From Cladorhizidae sp. MBARI D1340-BT2 (Eukaryota; Porifera; Demospongiae; Poecilosclerida; Cladorhizidae), in assembly GCA_028752905.1 (NCBI GenBank), contig JAQNBH010000015.1:17668112-17732111 (forward strand): DNA of 64,000 bases, given 5' to 3'. Each line of letters opens with the position of its first letter. Positions within the stretch are counted from its first letter, which is position 1. The notes below the pieces were generated by a model that saw only the letters and a list, made by a program, of their open reading frames with translations, made no database searches and had not been told where the DNA came from. This document shows positions 11,638 to 23,196 of this stretch, piece by piece. Made by a program: the position numbers and the translations under genes.

Positions 11638-13028
11638 CTAATAATATAACAACCTGTCATTGCATATATAACAATCGGGAAATTCTGTAGGTTTGTCTGT
11701 TTGCTTGGTACTTAAGGTTCCCAGTTTGGTCCTGTGGAATCATTCACTTATTCTTTTCTCCCCCAGAATATATACCTGATGCTGAAGATCTCCACCCTAG
11801 GTGGATCCATTCACTTTTTTTCTTTCCCTCCAACCCCTTCCCTCGTTTTTACATTTTTTTCCTTTTCCTATAACTAACATCAAATAAATTATGTGGAACA
11901 ATAATGGATACCTGTATATGTATGTGTGTGTTTAGAGGTATATAGCTGGATGCTTCACACCAACTCGAAAGCACTCCGACAACAGATTGCAGCTATATCT
12001 TCAAATATATATATTATGTATACAATCAGTGATGAATACAGGGTAGGTGGGGGGAGGGGGAAGGGTGGTTCTTTAGTACACTCCTCCAGTCCAAACATGG
12101 TACTGGCTATCTCTACTCAAAATATGCTCACTGATTCTTATGCTGCACTCTTTAGCTGCCACTGCATGCTCAGTGGACTCTCTGAGGCTCCATGCATTAA
12201 CTCTCATGCCACAATTGTGATGTATCAATAATGGATTAATTATGGTCACCATGTTGCACAGCTAACTAGTCCTGCCACATGAGACATCGTGTGGAACTCG
12301 AGCAGCTGTGTCTATGGTGTATCCCAAGCTAGCTAAGGCTTTGAAGAGGTATGTTGGTCAAATTTTCCTGGGTACTTGCTAAAGAAAGGAAGTCCTTAGA
12401 GAAAAATTGTAAGACTTATTGACATATCTAGAGCCCTTTAGCTTTATATACTCACTGCGAGTTACCAGTTAAATCTTTGTATTATGAAAGGCTGTTCAAT
12501 TTCAATGCCAGGTGTCGTTGCTGAATTGCTAAGTTTTTAAATTGACCCCCAGAGTGTCAGCATTTTTTAGCATGTTATTGACCTGCAGAGTTAAACTCAA
12601 GGACTTGTGCAAAACACACTGGCTTCAGAAAATAGATTCATATTTGTTATTTTATGAGTTGTATCTTGCCATTATCAAGATTATGGAATCAAGTATATAG
12701 TATGGTAGAAATGAATAACCAGAGTGGAATATGGGAGAATATGAATAACCAGAGTGGAATATAGGAACATGAATAACCAGAGTGGAATATCTGGCATCAC
12801 TTATAGAAAAATACAGCAGTAAGTATATATTATCTAATATTCATATTTGATTAAATTTAGTTTTCAGAGCTGGAATAAACACGAATAAAAATGCCACACA
12901 CCAAATACTTTTTGAAAGTTGGCATTGGTCAAGATAGCAGTGCATGACAGAAATTGAGTGTGATGAATAACTAGAATTGTTTAGTTACTCACAAATATGT
13001 TGCTGACTATTCACCTAAAATTGCATAC
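11638..13028. other. Intron 2 of ODC copy 1
   Basis: Non-coding. It holds a pyrimidine-rich stretch (11740-11880), a G-rich patch near 12050 and the 30-bp minisatellite at 12711-12790. No gene was recognised; the open frame at 11926-12231 has no family resemblance I can name. Confidence 0.6.
12711..12790. repeat. 30-bp minisatellite, about 2.7 copies
   Basis: The core ATGAATAACCAGAGTGGAAT recurs at 12711, 12741 and 12769. It lies in an intron of ODC copy 1. Confidence 0.85.
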
Positions 13029-13473
13029 CTTACTTGCACAGTCAAAGCCTGTGCCCAATGCAGCCAGGATCTTGAGCAGCATCACGTCATCGTTGCACTT
13101 TACAGCATAGAAAGGTTGTACATTGGGGAGAGATGCCTCCCACCTTGAATGCCTATCCATCACTCTGCCAAGGTCTACAACATAGAAAGGATCATCCTCC
13201 TCCTGTATATACAACAAAAGAAAGATAACCCATTCCCTAATTAGATCTGTAGAGTAGTCAGCAAATCTATTCCTAAACACAAAGTTTCATTGATCTCCAT
13301 GGGCTAGTGCATAATAATCACCACTTGCCATGCTTACTCATGATCTCATGTTCCCAACCGCTATATTCAGAAAATGAAAAGGTTGACATATAAAATTAAT
13401 GTTCCCGATGGCTTATGTTCAACCAATAAATACAGAAATGCCAAATATACCTTTGACGGACTTAAAACAACAC

Positions 13474-13598
13474 AATAATCAAGTTGAATTTACTCACTCA
13501 ACGTTTTGGCTTAGCCTTCATCAGTCCTGCTAAAGGTTTCCTGGTGAATGCTAAAGTATCTACCAAAATATCGAGCATGTAAATTCAAGTTGATTATT
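13474..13598. mobile_element. Short inverted-repeat element (125 bp) in ODC-1 intron 1
   Basis: The left end AATAATCAAGTTGAATTTAC is matched in inverse orientation by the right end GTAAATTCAAGTTGATTATT (19 of 20). Inside is the dispersed box GCCTTCATCAG in minus orientation, shared with the Penelope-like termini. I read it as a MITE-like or truncated terminal copy of that family. Confidence 0.6.
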
Positions 13599-14219
13599 AG
13601 GAAAGTCACTGCATACACAATTAAAAGTTTGTTGAGAATTTATCAATAGATAGTGCTTCTATGAATCAGTGAGTTCTCAATACTAACCAACTTTTTAAGA
13701 TGTCGGTTGGCAACAAACCCCTCCTCAAAAATCAAAGCTTATACCACAGCTAAAACTTACATCCGCAGCTTCTTAGCTGCCTAAATGCTGATGACAGTTG
13801 ATAATTATTAAGACTCCAGGTGTGTGTTGAATCCTTCACCCTTCTGTGCCAGTGTTAACAACCCTCCTGATCCTCAAGACCCACTATCTAATGCCATGCC
13901 TGCATCTTTTATTACAGCTGCAGGCAGTTTAAGAAATTCATCTGTTGACCATCAACTGCAGATATTTAACTCTGTGAAATTACCTTCTAAGTAAATAATT
14001 CAATTGTTTCTGACAGTGTGTCTATCTCTCTGTCAGTGTAGTCCTCAGAGGCCACTCAAGAAAGGTGAGACCAGGAGGGTTTTTTACCAGGGAAAGGACA
14101 ATGGTAGAGTTTTGGATCCACAAGTCAAACTCCCTGGCCATGCCACAGTGCCAAAGCCAAAGGTATAACATCTTGCTCAACAACTCACTTAAATATGCTC
14201 CTCAAAACTTCGGCTAGAT

Positions 14220-14330
14220 GCTCATTATTCTAGTTTGGCTAGATACTCATTGTTCCTGATGAAGGCTAGAGCATATGAACAAAATGTCAAGGAGGAAATT
14301 TAAATTGATTGTTGAGAAAGTTGTTTCAAC
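14220..14330 (+). repeat. Degraded Penelope-like terminal box
   Basis: It contains TTCCTGATGAAGGCTAGAGC followed by an AAAATGTC box and AAATTTAAATTGATTG, matching the termini near 8250 and 51280. It lies in ODC-1 intron 1, opposite in orientation to the copy at 13474. Confidence 0.5.
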
Positions 14331-14849
14331 TTCATTGAGAGCAGCAATATTGGCCAAACTAGGGAAGATATAGTCAGCACTGTAATATTTACCTCAGACT
14401 TTTTTGTCCATGTATTTTCTTGTCTTTAAATGGGCACTATACAGAGTGATAATGCCTGTAGCAGGCCATATGCACTTTTGTGCATATAAGTTCTTCACAG
14501 CTGCTTGTGAAAAACAGCCTTGAAAGACCTCTCTTGGGCTAGTAATAATCCTAACAATATCCACTGGCCTTACCACAATAAGGTTTTGTGACACCTAGAA
14601 CTAGGTAACTTACGTCTCTTCCTGCAAAGTTTCTGCACTTGTATTGAATGTAATCCTCAAGACTAGTCTGGTCTGTTAGCTTATCTACATACGTCACTTC
14701 TCCAGAAACCATTACGAGTAGTTCGCCCAGTTGAAAAGTTCTTTCTGCAGACATACCCAAAGCTTTGTATAGTGAACTACGACAATACCAATAGCCGGGC
14801 TACAAACATCCGCAAAATCGTTTGCCTGAGCAAAATACGCAAGCGCAGG

Positions 14850-14857
14850 TATATATA
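14850..14857 (-). promoter_or_regulatory. Candidate TATA box of ODC copy 1
   Basis: A TATATATA run on the minus strand lies about 95 bases upstream of the exon 1 ATG (14754). The interval also holds a CTATTGG (inverted-CCAAT-like) motif nearer the ATG. It is the only strong TATA-like site between the start codon and the foldback element that begins at about 14871. Confidence 0.4.
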
Positions 14858-14870
14858 ATCGTATCGTTTC

Positions 14871-15772
14871 TGGGGGGGGACGAAACCATTTTAATGATAA
14901 AGTGTTAAAATACTTGTGTTTACCTTCATAAGATTCTGCAAACTACGTGCTATAAACTTGATATATAGCTCAAAAGATAGGTCTCTCTGTGTACTCTCTT
15001 TTGATACTAAAATATTTTTCATAGCTATAACTATAATTATATACCCAAGTTATAGGAGCTAAAGTGGGTGTACCTCAAAAACCTGATTGCCATATAAATA
15101 GCAGCAGTGGCTAGAGGAACCCAATGAGTGTATTCATTAGGCGCTAAAACGTAAAGTAGTTAGAAAATGCACGAAAATCTTTTTCCATTTTCCAACTGGG
15201 TTCTTGACCACGTACTTCCTAATGAAAACGCTCATTGCATAGAGTGGGGCTTCTTCTTTTTTTGTGTGTGTGTTTTTAAATTACAATCAACAATAATATT
15301 GATATAGAGTTCAATGGATTTCACTGATGTAGTGATATTAGACCCTCACTCATGGCAAGGTCGACTGGTGATGTTTCATGAATGGGGTGGGGTGGCCTGA
15401 GGTAGAGCACCCCTGAGACAAGTGATGGTTGACCTCGGAAGAGAGAAGCTAAGAAGGACACACAACCAGGCCATGACAGTGCTGTAGGGCTTCTATCCAC
15501 TGGTGCTAATTTCAACTCTCTAGCCACTTAGCAATCTGGAGATATTTATGTGGCAAAATCAGGCAATCAGGCTTTTGAGGTACACCCACTTTAGCTCCTA
15601 TAACTTAGGTAAAGTTAGAGCTAAAAGAGAGCACAGAGAGAGACCTATCTTTTGAGCTATATAACAAGTCTATACCATGAAGTTTACAGAATCTATGGAG
15701 CTATAAAGCGGTAACCACAAGTTTTTAAACACTTCACTACGAAAATGGTTGCAGTCCCCCTTCCGAGGACCG
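14871..15772. mobile_element. Foldback element with about 200-bp inverted arms
   Basis: The left arm (14871-15095) and right arm (15573-15772) are inverted copies. Shared landmarks in order are a C- or G-run, AACCATTTT, a run of about 20 bases ending AGCTCAAAAGATAGGTCTCT, and AAAGTGGGTGTACCTCAAAA. The roughly 480-bp centre contains a 68-codon minus-strand frame with no recognisable domain. Fragments of the arm recur near 43430-43520, 51980-52330 and 55540-55690, so this is a dispersed family. It begins about 117 bases upstream of the ODC-1 ATG. Confidence 0.75.
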
Positions 15773-15799
15773 AGGATTGTGGCTTTTAACGTCACCAAA

Positions 15800-17290
15800 A
15801 AAATCTAATGGATGGTTTTTTACTCAAGCTTAAAAAATGCATAAAATTTTATGGAAAATATCCATCCACAAATGTTTGTGTAATCCTGCTAACGGACAGA
15901 CAGCAGACAAACAAAGCTAGCTAAGTAAATTCTAGGGTGTGTCCATTTATCAGACCAACATGTGCCAATCTGTTTGCTTGGCTTTTGACAGCATTCTGTA
16001 AGTTCTGTGTTATATTTGTGCTTCTCATTCAATGTATTTGATTAATGCACTCAAACTTTATGCATAATTTCTTTATCAGTGGGAGTTGTGAGGGGACAGG
16101 ATCACGTGCACTACATTGCTATAAGGTATGATATGAGAGAACATAGTAGCTGAAGAGTAATTCTTGTATGAGATTCCATAAATTAATTCCTAGTTGATGG
16201 TTGGAATAGGTACCATGCCCTGTTTTTAGTAAACGTGACCCCTTACAGTCCCACTGAAATGGAAGGGACTGTGGAAATGATCTGAATCTATGATCCTTCA
16301 AGCATAATAGCTGATGTGATAGCCAACCAGATGGCAATAACCTCCTTACTCATTGGCAAGTGAACAGAGGCAAAATTGAACAATTGGTTGTAAGTGGAAT
16401 TCCAGAACTCACATGCCTACTATGACCTTGTCCCATAATCATATATATGTACAAGCAAACAAGTGATATAATGCTGATGAGTAATGTCTTAATTGATTTT
16501 TACCAGTGGTACTAAGCAGAACTAACTCTGGGATCAATATCTTGTATATATTATACATGTCATAATTAATTTAATAGGATGATAGTTTTGGTGGGTACGG
16601 AGAGGAGGGGGATGGGAGGGAGTACACTTCAGCACATCCTCATAATAACCCTGTTTAACCAACCAAAACCTCTTCCATCACCCCACAAATCTGCCCAACA
16701 TTAGACCTACCCGACTCTCCTTTCTTTACATCTATTTCTTCATTCTGCCACCCACTCTTCAGCCCCTTCAATGCCCTCAATCACATCCAATCCTTCCTAT
16801 CCACATCAAATTCCTAACGGTACAATACTACATTTCCATGGTGCCTTCATCTCACAACTGAGATCTCCACCCTGATACATACCACACCTCTCCTTGACTC
16901 TATTTCTCTCCCTTCTCTTCTTGTCACTCATCCTCATGAACATCCCTCACATGCTGCATGTGAGTCCACTACCTCCAACTCTCCTTCCACCCTAAATTTC
17001 CTTTTCACCACACAAAACCCTGCCCATAAACTTCGACAATCAGCACACTCCACTAAAACCAATCTCAGTTGATGCTCCATTTAATTATGTATGGTGTAAT
17101 TTGTACCCGTGTATTTGTTTTTGTTTTATTGTGCCTAGGGCTAAAACCAGGACAAAACCAGGAAGAGTGACATGCTCATGCACATGTATGTGCCATTCCT
17201 AGTCCTAGCCCTGGACCTGCCTCTAGCCCTCATATATACTAGCCACAACAAAAGCCAAAAAAATACATGGGAAAGTACGAATTCAAAATC
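15800..17290. other. No gene recognised
   Basis: A/T-rich spacer with a pyrimidine-rich block (16660-17040) on the plus strand. A G-rich leader near 16600 resembles those near 12050 and 28485, which hints at one decayed repeat family. No protein motif is visible in either strand. Confidence 0.5.
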
Positions 17291-17296
17291 AAGCAA

Positions 17297-17393
17297 AGTA
17301 ATCTGAGACCATCATACAGGAGTAATCTGAGACCATCCTACACGAGTAATCTGAGACCATCATACAGGAGTAATCTGAGACCATCATAGAGGA
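17297..17393 (+). repeat. 24-bp tandem array, 4 units (left)
   Basis: Units of AGTAATCTGAGACCATCATA plus CAGG start at 17297, 17321, 17345 and 17369, with only a few substitutions. The same unit is arrayed in inverse orientation at 17708-17800. Confidence 0.9.
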
Positions 17394-17707
17394 AGTCATA
17401 ATATATTCCATAGTATGACCTAATCAGTCCCACTAATATCTGATTCTGGAGAGGAGACTTTGCCACTGGAGGAATTCTGTGCTTTAGCTTCAGAATATTC
17501 CAACTTGGAATTAGCTAATCATCACTCTAGATTTATAAGACGTAGATACATACAATATACATGCAATAGCACAAAAAATATATATAAAAATTCAAAAAAA
17601 TTAACAAATTGATATACGAGTACGGAGAATTGTAATCTGAAATGAAAGGGAAAGTGAAACAAATGAAGGATAAGTGCATGTGTGACACCAGTGTGATGCA
17701 GTGACTG

Positions 17708-17800
17708 TCTCAGATTAATCCTGTATGATGGTCTCAGATTACTCCTGTATGATGGTCTCAGATTACTCCTGTATGATGGTCTCAGATTACTCCTGTATGA
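17708..17800 (-). repeat. 24-bp tandem array, about 4 units (right, inverted)
   Basis: Reverse complements of the 17297 units start at 17708, 17732, 17756 and 17780. With the left array they form a long inverted repeat around a 314-bp A/T-rich centre with no open frame of note. Confidence 0.9.
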
Positions 17801-18422
17801 ATTTTCTCCAGTGTTTTAAACCATGAATTTTATTTGATGCTTCAGATTTTACCTCCGGGAAGAGAAAGGGTGAAGAAATTATCAGGATGTCAAATTTCGC
17901 TTTTTGCAGTCATAACAGCAGTGTTTATCAACTATGATATATTTGTATATATTACACACAGATTGCTGTAAACTCTGTTTTAAGAAACTAAAAAATAGAG
18001 AAAAATACAAATATATCAAAACTGAATCAAAAAGTGTTCTTTGTCGAGGTTGATTTAGCATGTGTCAAGTTGTCTGAGCAATGTTGTTATATAACTTTCA
18101 CATCAGCATCTATTAGTCATGTATATATATAGTCCTTTCAAAGTCTAGCAAGTGCAATACACTTGAGGGAAGCCTTTTTACCCTTGCCCCAGATACACCC
18201 TTTCTTGTAGGCTCAGTGGATAAGTATATAGAAGCTCTGTGAGGCTTCTGGAAGAGTGGTACCCAGTGGCACTTTCACCGCATTGAGCGCCATATTGCGC
18301 TTGGCTGTTTAAAAAATCGTAACGATCAACCGTTTATTTCGACCGCTCCGAATTTGGAGTTCGAAGGTCAACGTAAACGACGTCATTATCGCGTGATTGT
18401 ACTGACGATCCTCGGTAAACAA

Positions 18423-20811
18423 ATGGCTAAATCTCTGAATTTGGAAGACATGATTTCTCAGGTTACTGGCGACGACTTTGCCTTCTCTGAGGATAATTCT
18501 GACGAAGAGGAAGGTGAAGGCATCTATACTTATTTGGGTAGCTCCTGGACTGACCCGGAAGCCATGGAGAGTTTGGCTACTAACATTTTATCTAGAGGGT
18601 CCAAATACTGAAGATAGGGCTAGCAGTGATAGTGATGCTGATCTCCCTCTTTTTGAATGCATAGACCAGGAGGATATCTCAGGTATATGAAAGTATCTAG
18701 ATCCAGTATTAGCTTGTAGAAAAGAGCTGATTTATTATGAATTCATTATTCAAATTTCAAATTGCCAATTTGCACATTTTGGTTGTTTTGACAGATCTGA
18801 TTGATAATCTTCAAACTGTATGCTGCCCCTCTGGCCACTAGCTCCACTCCCAATCCAGACTCCTTCCCTCCATCTTCAACTACTAATGTGAGTGTAGCAA
18901 TGGCTTGTTGACACTCTCCAATATGCTGCTTACTGTGCATAGGTGGTTGGACGAAGTTTGCGTCGCTCTAGCTGTACAGCTGTCTCTACCCAGGCCTCTT
19001 CTCTTCCTGTGCTAGTTCCTTCATTGCATGTACCTACATGTACTTCCACTGTAGCAGTTGTGACTCCCACTTGTGCACCACATGGTAGAAGACAACGAGG
19101 AGATCGCTGTGCACCATATAGTAAAGGACGACAAGGTGGTCATCACTCTCGAGGCGGAAGAGTAGCCTGTTCCACATCAGACGCCTCTACATCTGTGGCT
19201 TCAACTTCAAGCACTGTCCCTTTGGGAAGTAGTTCCCTCTCTACTCCAGTTGGCAACTGGAAAAAGGAAGAACCGACCCAGGAACGCTACACTTACTCTC
19301 TTACCCCTGATCCAACCTCTCCAAATGTCACCCCCACTTCATCTGCTTCTGACCTGTTTTGTTGTTACTTCAATTGTGAAGTGTGGGATTTGCTTGTCAC
19401 TGAGACTAACCGCTATGCAGACCTACGAGTAATTACTCCACATGCGCATACTTGGGTTCCCATCACAGTATGTGAGATGAAAGCCTTTCTTGGTATGCTA
19501 ATATACATGGGGGTGATGAAGTTTACCCATCTAGAAATGTACTGGTCAACTGCTGATATCCATTTGGAATGCCCTGGGTTATCATCAATAATCCCAAAAA
19601 ATCGTTTCTGCCATTTTTTCCGTTTCCTTCACCTTGCTGACAGCAGGCTAGCTTCTGCACCCTCTCAACCTGGTTATGATCGACTTTTCAAGGTCCGTCT
19701 CTTGTTGGATATAGCCATACCTCTCTTCAGATCGGAGTATACTCTACATCAGCAGGTTACTATCGATGAAGCCATGATTCTAGGCTTTCCTTCAAGCAGT
19801 GCATGAAGGACAAGCCTACCATGTGGGGCATAAAATCGTTAGTTCTTTCTGACTCGACAAATGGCTATGATAGCAACCTACATATCTACACTGGGAAGGG
19901 GGTTAGGCCCACTGTAGGAACTCAGACCACCACGGAAGTAGGGCTGTGTACAAGGGTAGTGTTAGATCTACTAGAAGGGCTTGACTTTAGAGGACATCAA
20001 GTCTATACTGACAACTACTATTCCAGTCCCACATTCTACCTCACTCTTTACAACCGGTGATTGGATGCCTGTGGAACTGTTCACATCAACAGGCCTAAAA
20101 GACCTGGCAACAGTGGCAAAAGTGCAAAACCGTGGTCATTATGATTACCAATCTAATGGCCTTCTCCTGGCATCTGCCTGGGTAGACAAGAGATCCATCT
20201 ACTTCCTTTCCACTTTCCATGCTGCTGAACCTAGCAAGCGTGAAGAGGAGGATATTAGACGGAAGCCAGGTCAGCATTCCATATCAACCATGCCTGCTGG
20301 TAGATTACCAGAAATTTATGCGGGGAGTAGACCGTGGTGACCAGCTTGAGCACTACTACAATATAGGTAGGTGTACCAACAAGTGGTGGAAGAAGGTTTT
20401 CGCCTACCTTGTAGAGTGCTCATTACTGAATGGTTACATTCTGACTCACATTCGGCAAGAGGAACATGCTGCACATGGGAGGAGGAAGCGGGATTTTTAA
20501 AAGTACCGGCTGGAAGTTGCAAGGGAACTTGTTCTGAGCTTCACTTTAAGGAAGTGTGCTAGAAAATGTAGAGCAGCTGAGCACCACCGTTTTGACCGCT
20601 TGAACCGAGACCTGGACCACAGTCCTTGTCAGGTGGACCAGAAGAAGAACTGTGTGGTCTGTTTGCATATGAGTCAGAAGCAGCAGCTCACCACTGTGGG
20701 GAACAGGCATGAGAGCCGTATAATTGTAAGGTGCACCTTTGTGTACTGGAGGAGAGGAATTGCTTTCGAGCCTATCACAACCTCGTTCAGTATTGGAGAA
20801 GGGACTGACTG
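18423..20811 (+). pseudogene. piggyBac transposase relic (PGBD4-like)
   Basis: Cut-and-paste transposase of the DDE_Tnp_1_7 family. The likely ATG is at 18423, opening an acidic N-terminus (DNSDEEEGEG). From 18943 the frame covers VWDLLVTETNRYADLR, a basic Arg/Gly linker, EMKAFLGMLIYMGVM and VTIDEAMI with the first catalytic Asp (about 19761-19784). Next come KPTMWGIK, VYTDNYYSSP (second Asp, about 20001-20030), ASAWVDKRSIYFLSTFH, FMRGVDRGDQL and NKWWKKVFAYLVECSLLNGY. The Cys-rich C-terminus starts KKNCVVC and ends CFRAYHNLVQYWRRD with a TGA. Frame changes near 18600, 19790, 20060, 20220, 20500 and 20730 show it is dead. Confidence 0.85.
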
Positions 20812-20856
20812 ACCTCCCCAATTTTTCCCCCAAAATTTCGTGTTCTTGTAAATATT

Positions 20857-21195
20857 TGTCATGGATCTCCCGCCTGCACTTATGGTAGAACAAAGAGATC
20901 CTGACAAGAGAGAGTGTACGAGCTGAGAAACCAACTGTGAAACATCAAAGAGTTAGTGGACTAGAACCTGATTGGACATAATGTCCTGATTGGACATTAT
21001 GTAGTGTGAACGTATGTATACTATCTTTTAAGGTCTGACTTGGCCCTGGGCTGGCAACCTATTTAAAGGCACCAGCCTTGGGGCTAAGGGTGTGACCGAG
21101 TTGGATTGTATGTTGTGATTTGATGATACATATTTTATATCCTATTCTTTGACATAGTGGGTTCTGCTCAAAGTAAGGGAGTAGAATCTACAACA
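20857..21195 (+). repeat. 5' LTR of the nested gypsy element
   Basis: 339 bp, TG...CA ends. It contains a GATTGGACAT repeat (20970-21000) that is both tandem and partly palindromic. Its last 112 bp match the 3' LTR remnant closely. Confidence 0.75.
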
Positions 21196-21261
21196 ATGGT
21201 GGCAGCGGCAAGGAGACGTTTCATAATCACAGCAGACTCAGTCTCTAGAAGCTAACCAGAG

Positions 21262-22600
21262 ATGTCAGCAACGAGAAATAAACAACCAAGGGCTCCAAAG
21301 CTGAGGCTGACCTATCCGAGTATGAAACGCAGGACAGGACCACTGACTTTTCCTGTGCAGAGTCCACTGTCACAGCAACCTTTCTACCTTCAGTGTGTGA
21401 TGGGGCAAATCCTGATGATGATGGATTCCATGGAACTGCGCAGGGAAAAGGCCGAGAAACGAGAGAAAGCAGAGGCCATAGAGAGAGCAGAGGAGCGAGA
21501 AAGACGAGACAACTGGAGGCCAGAGAACTAGCAGTTGATAGAGAAAAGCGTGAGGAGCAGAGAGAAAAGTGTGAGGAGGAGAAGAGACGCGTGGACGAGG
21601 AGCGCTGGATGACCATGTTCAAGGCCAGCCAAGCATCAGCAACCCAGAACCTGGCTCAGTTGGAATAATGTTAGACAGCAGGAAAAGGAGAGCTGGACCA
21701 CACTGTTCCAAGCCTCACAAGAAGAGAGATGCCGGGGAAGAGAAGAGGATGCCACCCGTATGGCGGCCAGGGATAGCAGGAAGGAACGTCCTCAAGCTAG
21801 CAGCTTTGACAGACGTCAGTGACTTGGAATCCTTCCTCAATAGTTTCTAGGGGCAGATGCAACTGTTCGAGGTACATCCCGACTACAGGCTGGCCAACGT
21901 GCTCCCCCTCCCTCTCTCCGCTTCCAGGAAGGAATGTCAGTCGACACAAAATATGACTTCCTCTTCCAGGAAGGAATGTCAGTCGACACAAAATATGACT
22001 TCCTCTTCCAGGAAGGAATGTCAGTCGACACAAAATATGACTTCCTCTTCCAGGAAGGAATGTCAGTCGACACAAAATATGACTTCCGCTCCGTCAGAAC
22101 TGCACTGCTGGACTTCCTAGGATTATTGCCCCCAGCAGTCCAGAGCTGGGTCAGAACTCAGAACCCTGACACAGCAGCAAAGGCAGCCCGACTGGGTGAT
22201 GTGTACATCCTCAGCCAACCCAAGCAGACAGAACCCCAAAGAAGTGGAACTCAAACAGACCAGAGCAGTCCAAGAACACAATACCTGGACTATCTCACTG
22301 AAGTGACCCCACCACCAAGCCAGAGATGCCCAGACTGCCCAGCTTTGATCCAGTGAAGGGACCCCGCTGTTACCACTGCCAGGACTTTGGGCATGTCGCA
22401 GCCAAGTGCCCGAAAAAGAGATGCCTGGTAAGTGTGGTTACCCCTAACCCAAATTTTATTGTCTATCCAGTGAAGATTAATGGGCAGGCGGTCAGCAACC
22501 TCTTGGTGGACACTGCCTGCAATATCTCGCAGGTGCACCCTAGATGGCTCTCAGAGAATTACACCAAGCAGGAGCAGTGGAGATTCAGGGACTGAACGGG
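21262..22600 (+). pseudogene. gag and protease-start relic of the nested gypsy element
   Basis: A broken gag with a highly charged Glu/Arg segment (21420-21600), then LAALTDVSDLESFLNSF (about 21795-21848), a fourfold 14-residue insert (FQEGMSVDTKYDFL) and a capsid-like tail. After a frame change comes the zinc knuckle CYHCQDFGHVAAKC (about 22370-22411), followed by LLVDTACNISQVHPRWLS (about 22500-22555), where the protease Asp-Thr-Gly reads Asp-Thr-Ala. At least three frame changes are needed. Confidence 0.75.
21921..22088 (+). repeat. 42-bp tandem repeat, 4 near-identical units in gag
   Basis: Units start at 21921, 21963, 22005 and 22047 and are identical except at the last base or so. Each encodes 14 residues without changing frame. 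Each contains GTCGAC. Confidence 0.95.
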
Positions 22601-23162
22601 AGGACAACCCGATACCCGAGGACGATGATTACCCTGGTGGTCGAGGGAAAGATGATCAAACTACCCATGGCAGTGAATGCCAACCTGGGGTAATGCCATC
22701 CTGGGAGTGGACATACCCAATCTGCACGCCCTGGTACCCCACACCACACCATGGATAGAGACAATCCCTCAGCCGAGGAATAAACTTAATTAATTATTAA
22801 GAGAAAGCAGCAGTGCCGTAGAGTGATTAATTATATAGAAATAATTATATAGAAATAAGTACCTCTACTGAGTCAGGAAACAGTGAGTCTAGCCACCACC
22901 CATCAAACAGTAATGAGAGTTCCCACCTGTCTTCATCTCACTCCAACACCAAGGGAGAACCGAGTTGTATTGACAAGACAGATGAGGATGAGATCAAGTT
23001 GGCAGCCGAGCAGGAACACACCCCCAGCACAGGACTGGACGACCTGCCAGACTTCAGTGATGACCTGTTCAAGAAAGCATCTGAGAGAAACAGGGCAGCA
23101 AAGGTGCATAAGCGACAGGCTCACCAGCGGTATGCCAAGAGATGGGGTCAGCAGGTGCCACT

Positions 23163-23165
<3 letters not shown>

Positions 23166-23195
<30 letters not shown>
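23166..23195 (+). repeat. Homopolymer of 30 G
   Basis: An uninterrupted run of 30 G within the pol remnant of the nested gypsy element, next to a 3' LTR remnant. It may be a real slippage tract or an assembly compression artefact. Confidence 0.95.

Positions 23196-23196
<1 letters not shown>

Larger units (their letters stand above)
8548..14754 (-). pseudogene. Ornithine decarboxylase-like gene, copy 1 (8 exons, frameshifted)
   Basis: ODC converts ornithine to putrescine in the cytosol, using PLP. The exons, with GT-AG borders, are 14614-14754 (ATG at 14754; donor GTAAGT), 13029-13202, 11465-11637, 10961-11095, 10640-10878, 9000-9174, 8695-8904 and 8548-8605 (TGA). About 435 codons are expected. 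Visible are PFYAVKCN with the PLP lysine (about residue 82), SFHIGS with the PLP-stacking His, and DIGGGFPG. Departures: one base is missing in exon 6 (A-run near 9115); exon 7 is shifted after GDWIY and reads TGA; the catalytic-Cys motif GPTCD reads GQTLH; and EPG is followed by Phe instead of Arg. Exons 1-5 are open. It could instead be a decaying antizyme-inhibitor-like paralogue. Confidence 0.85.
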
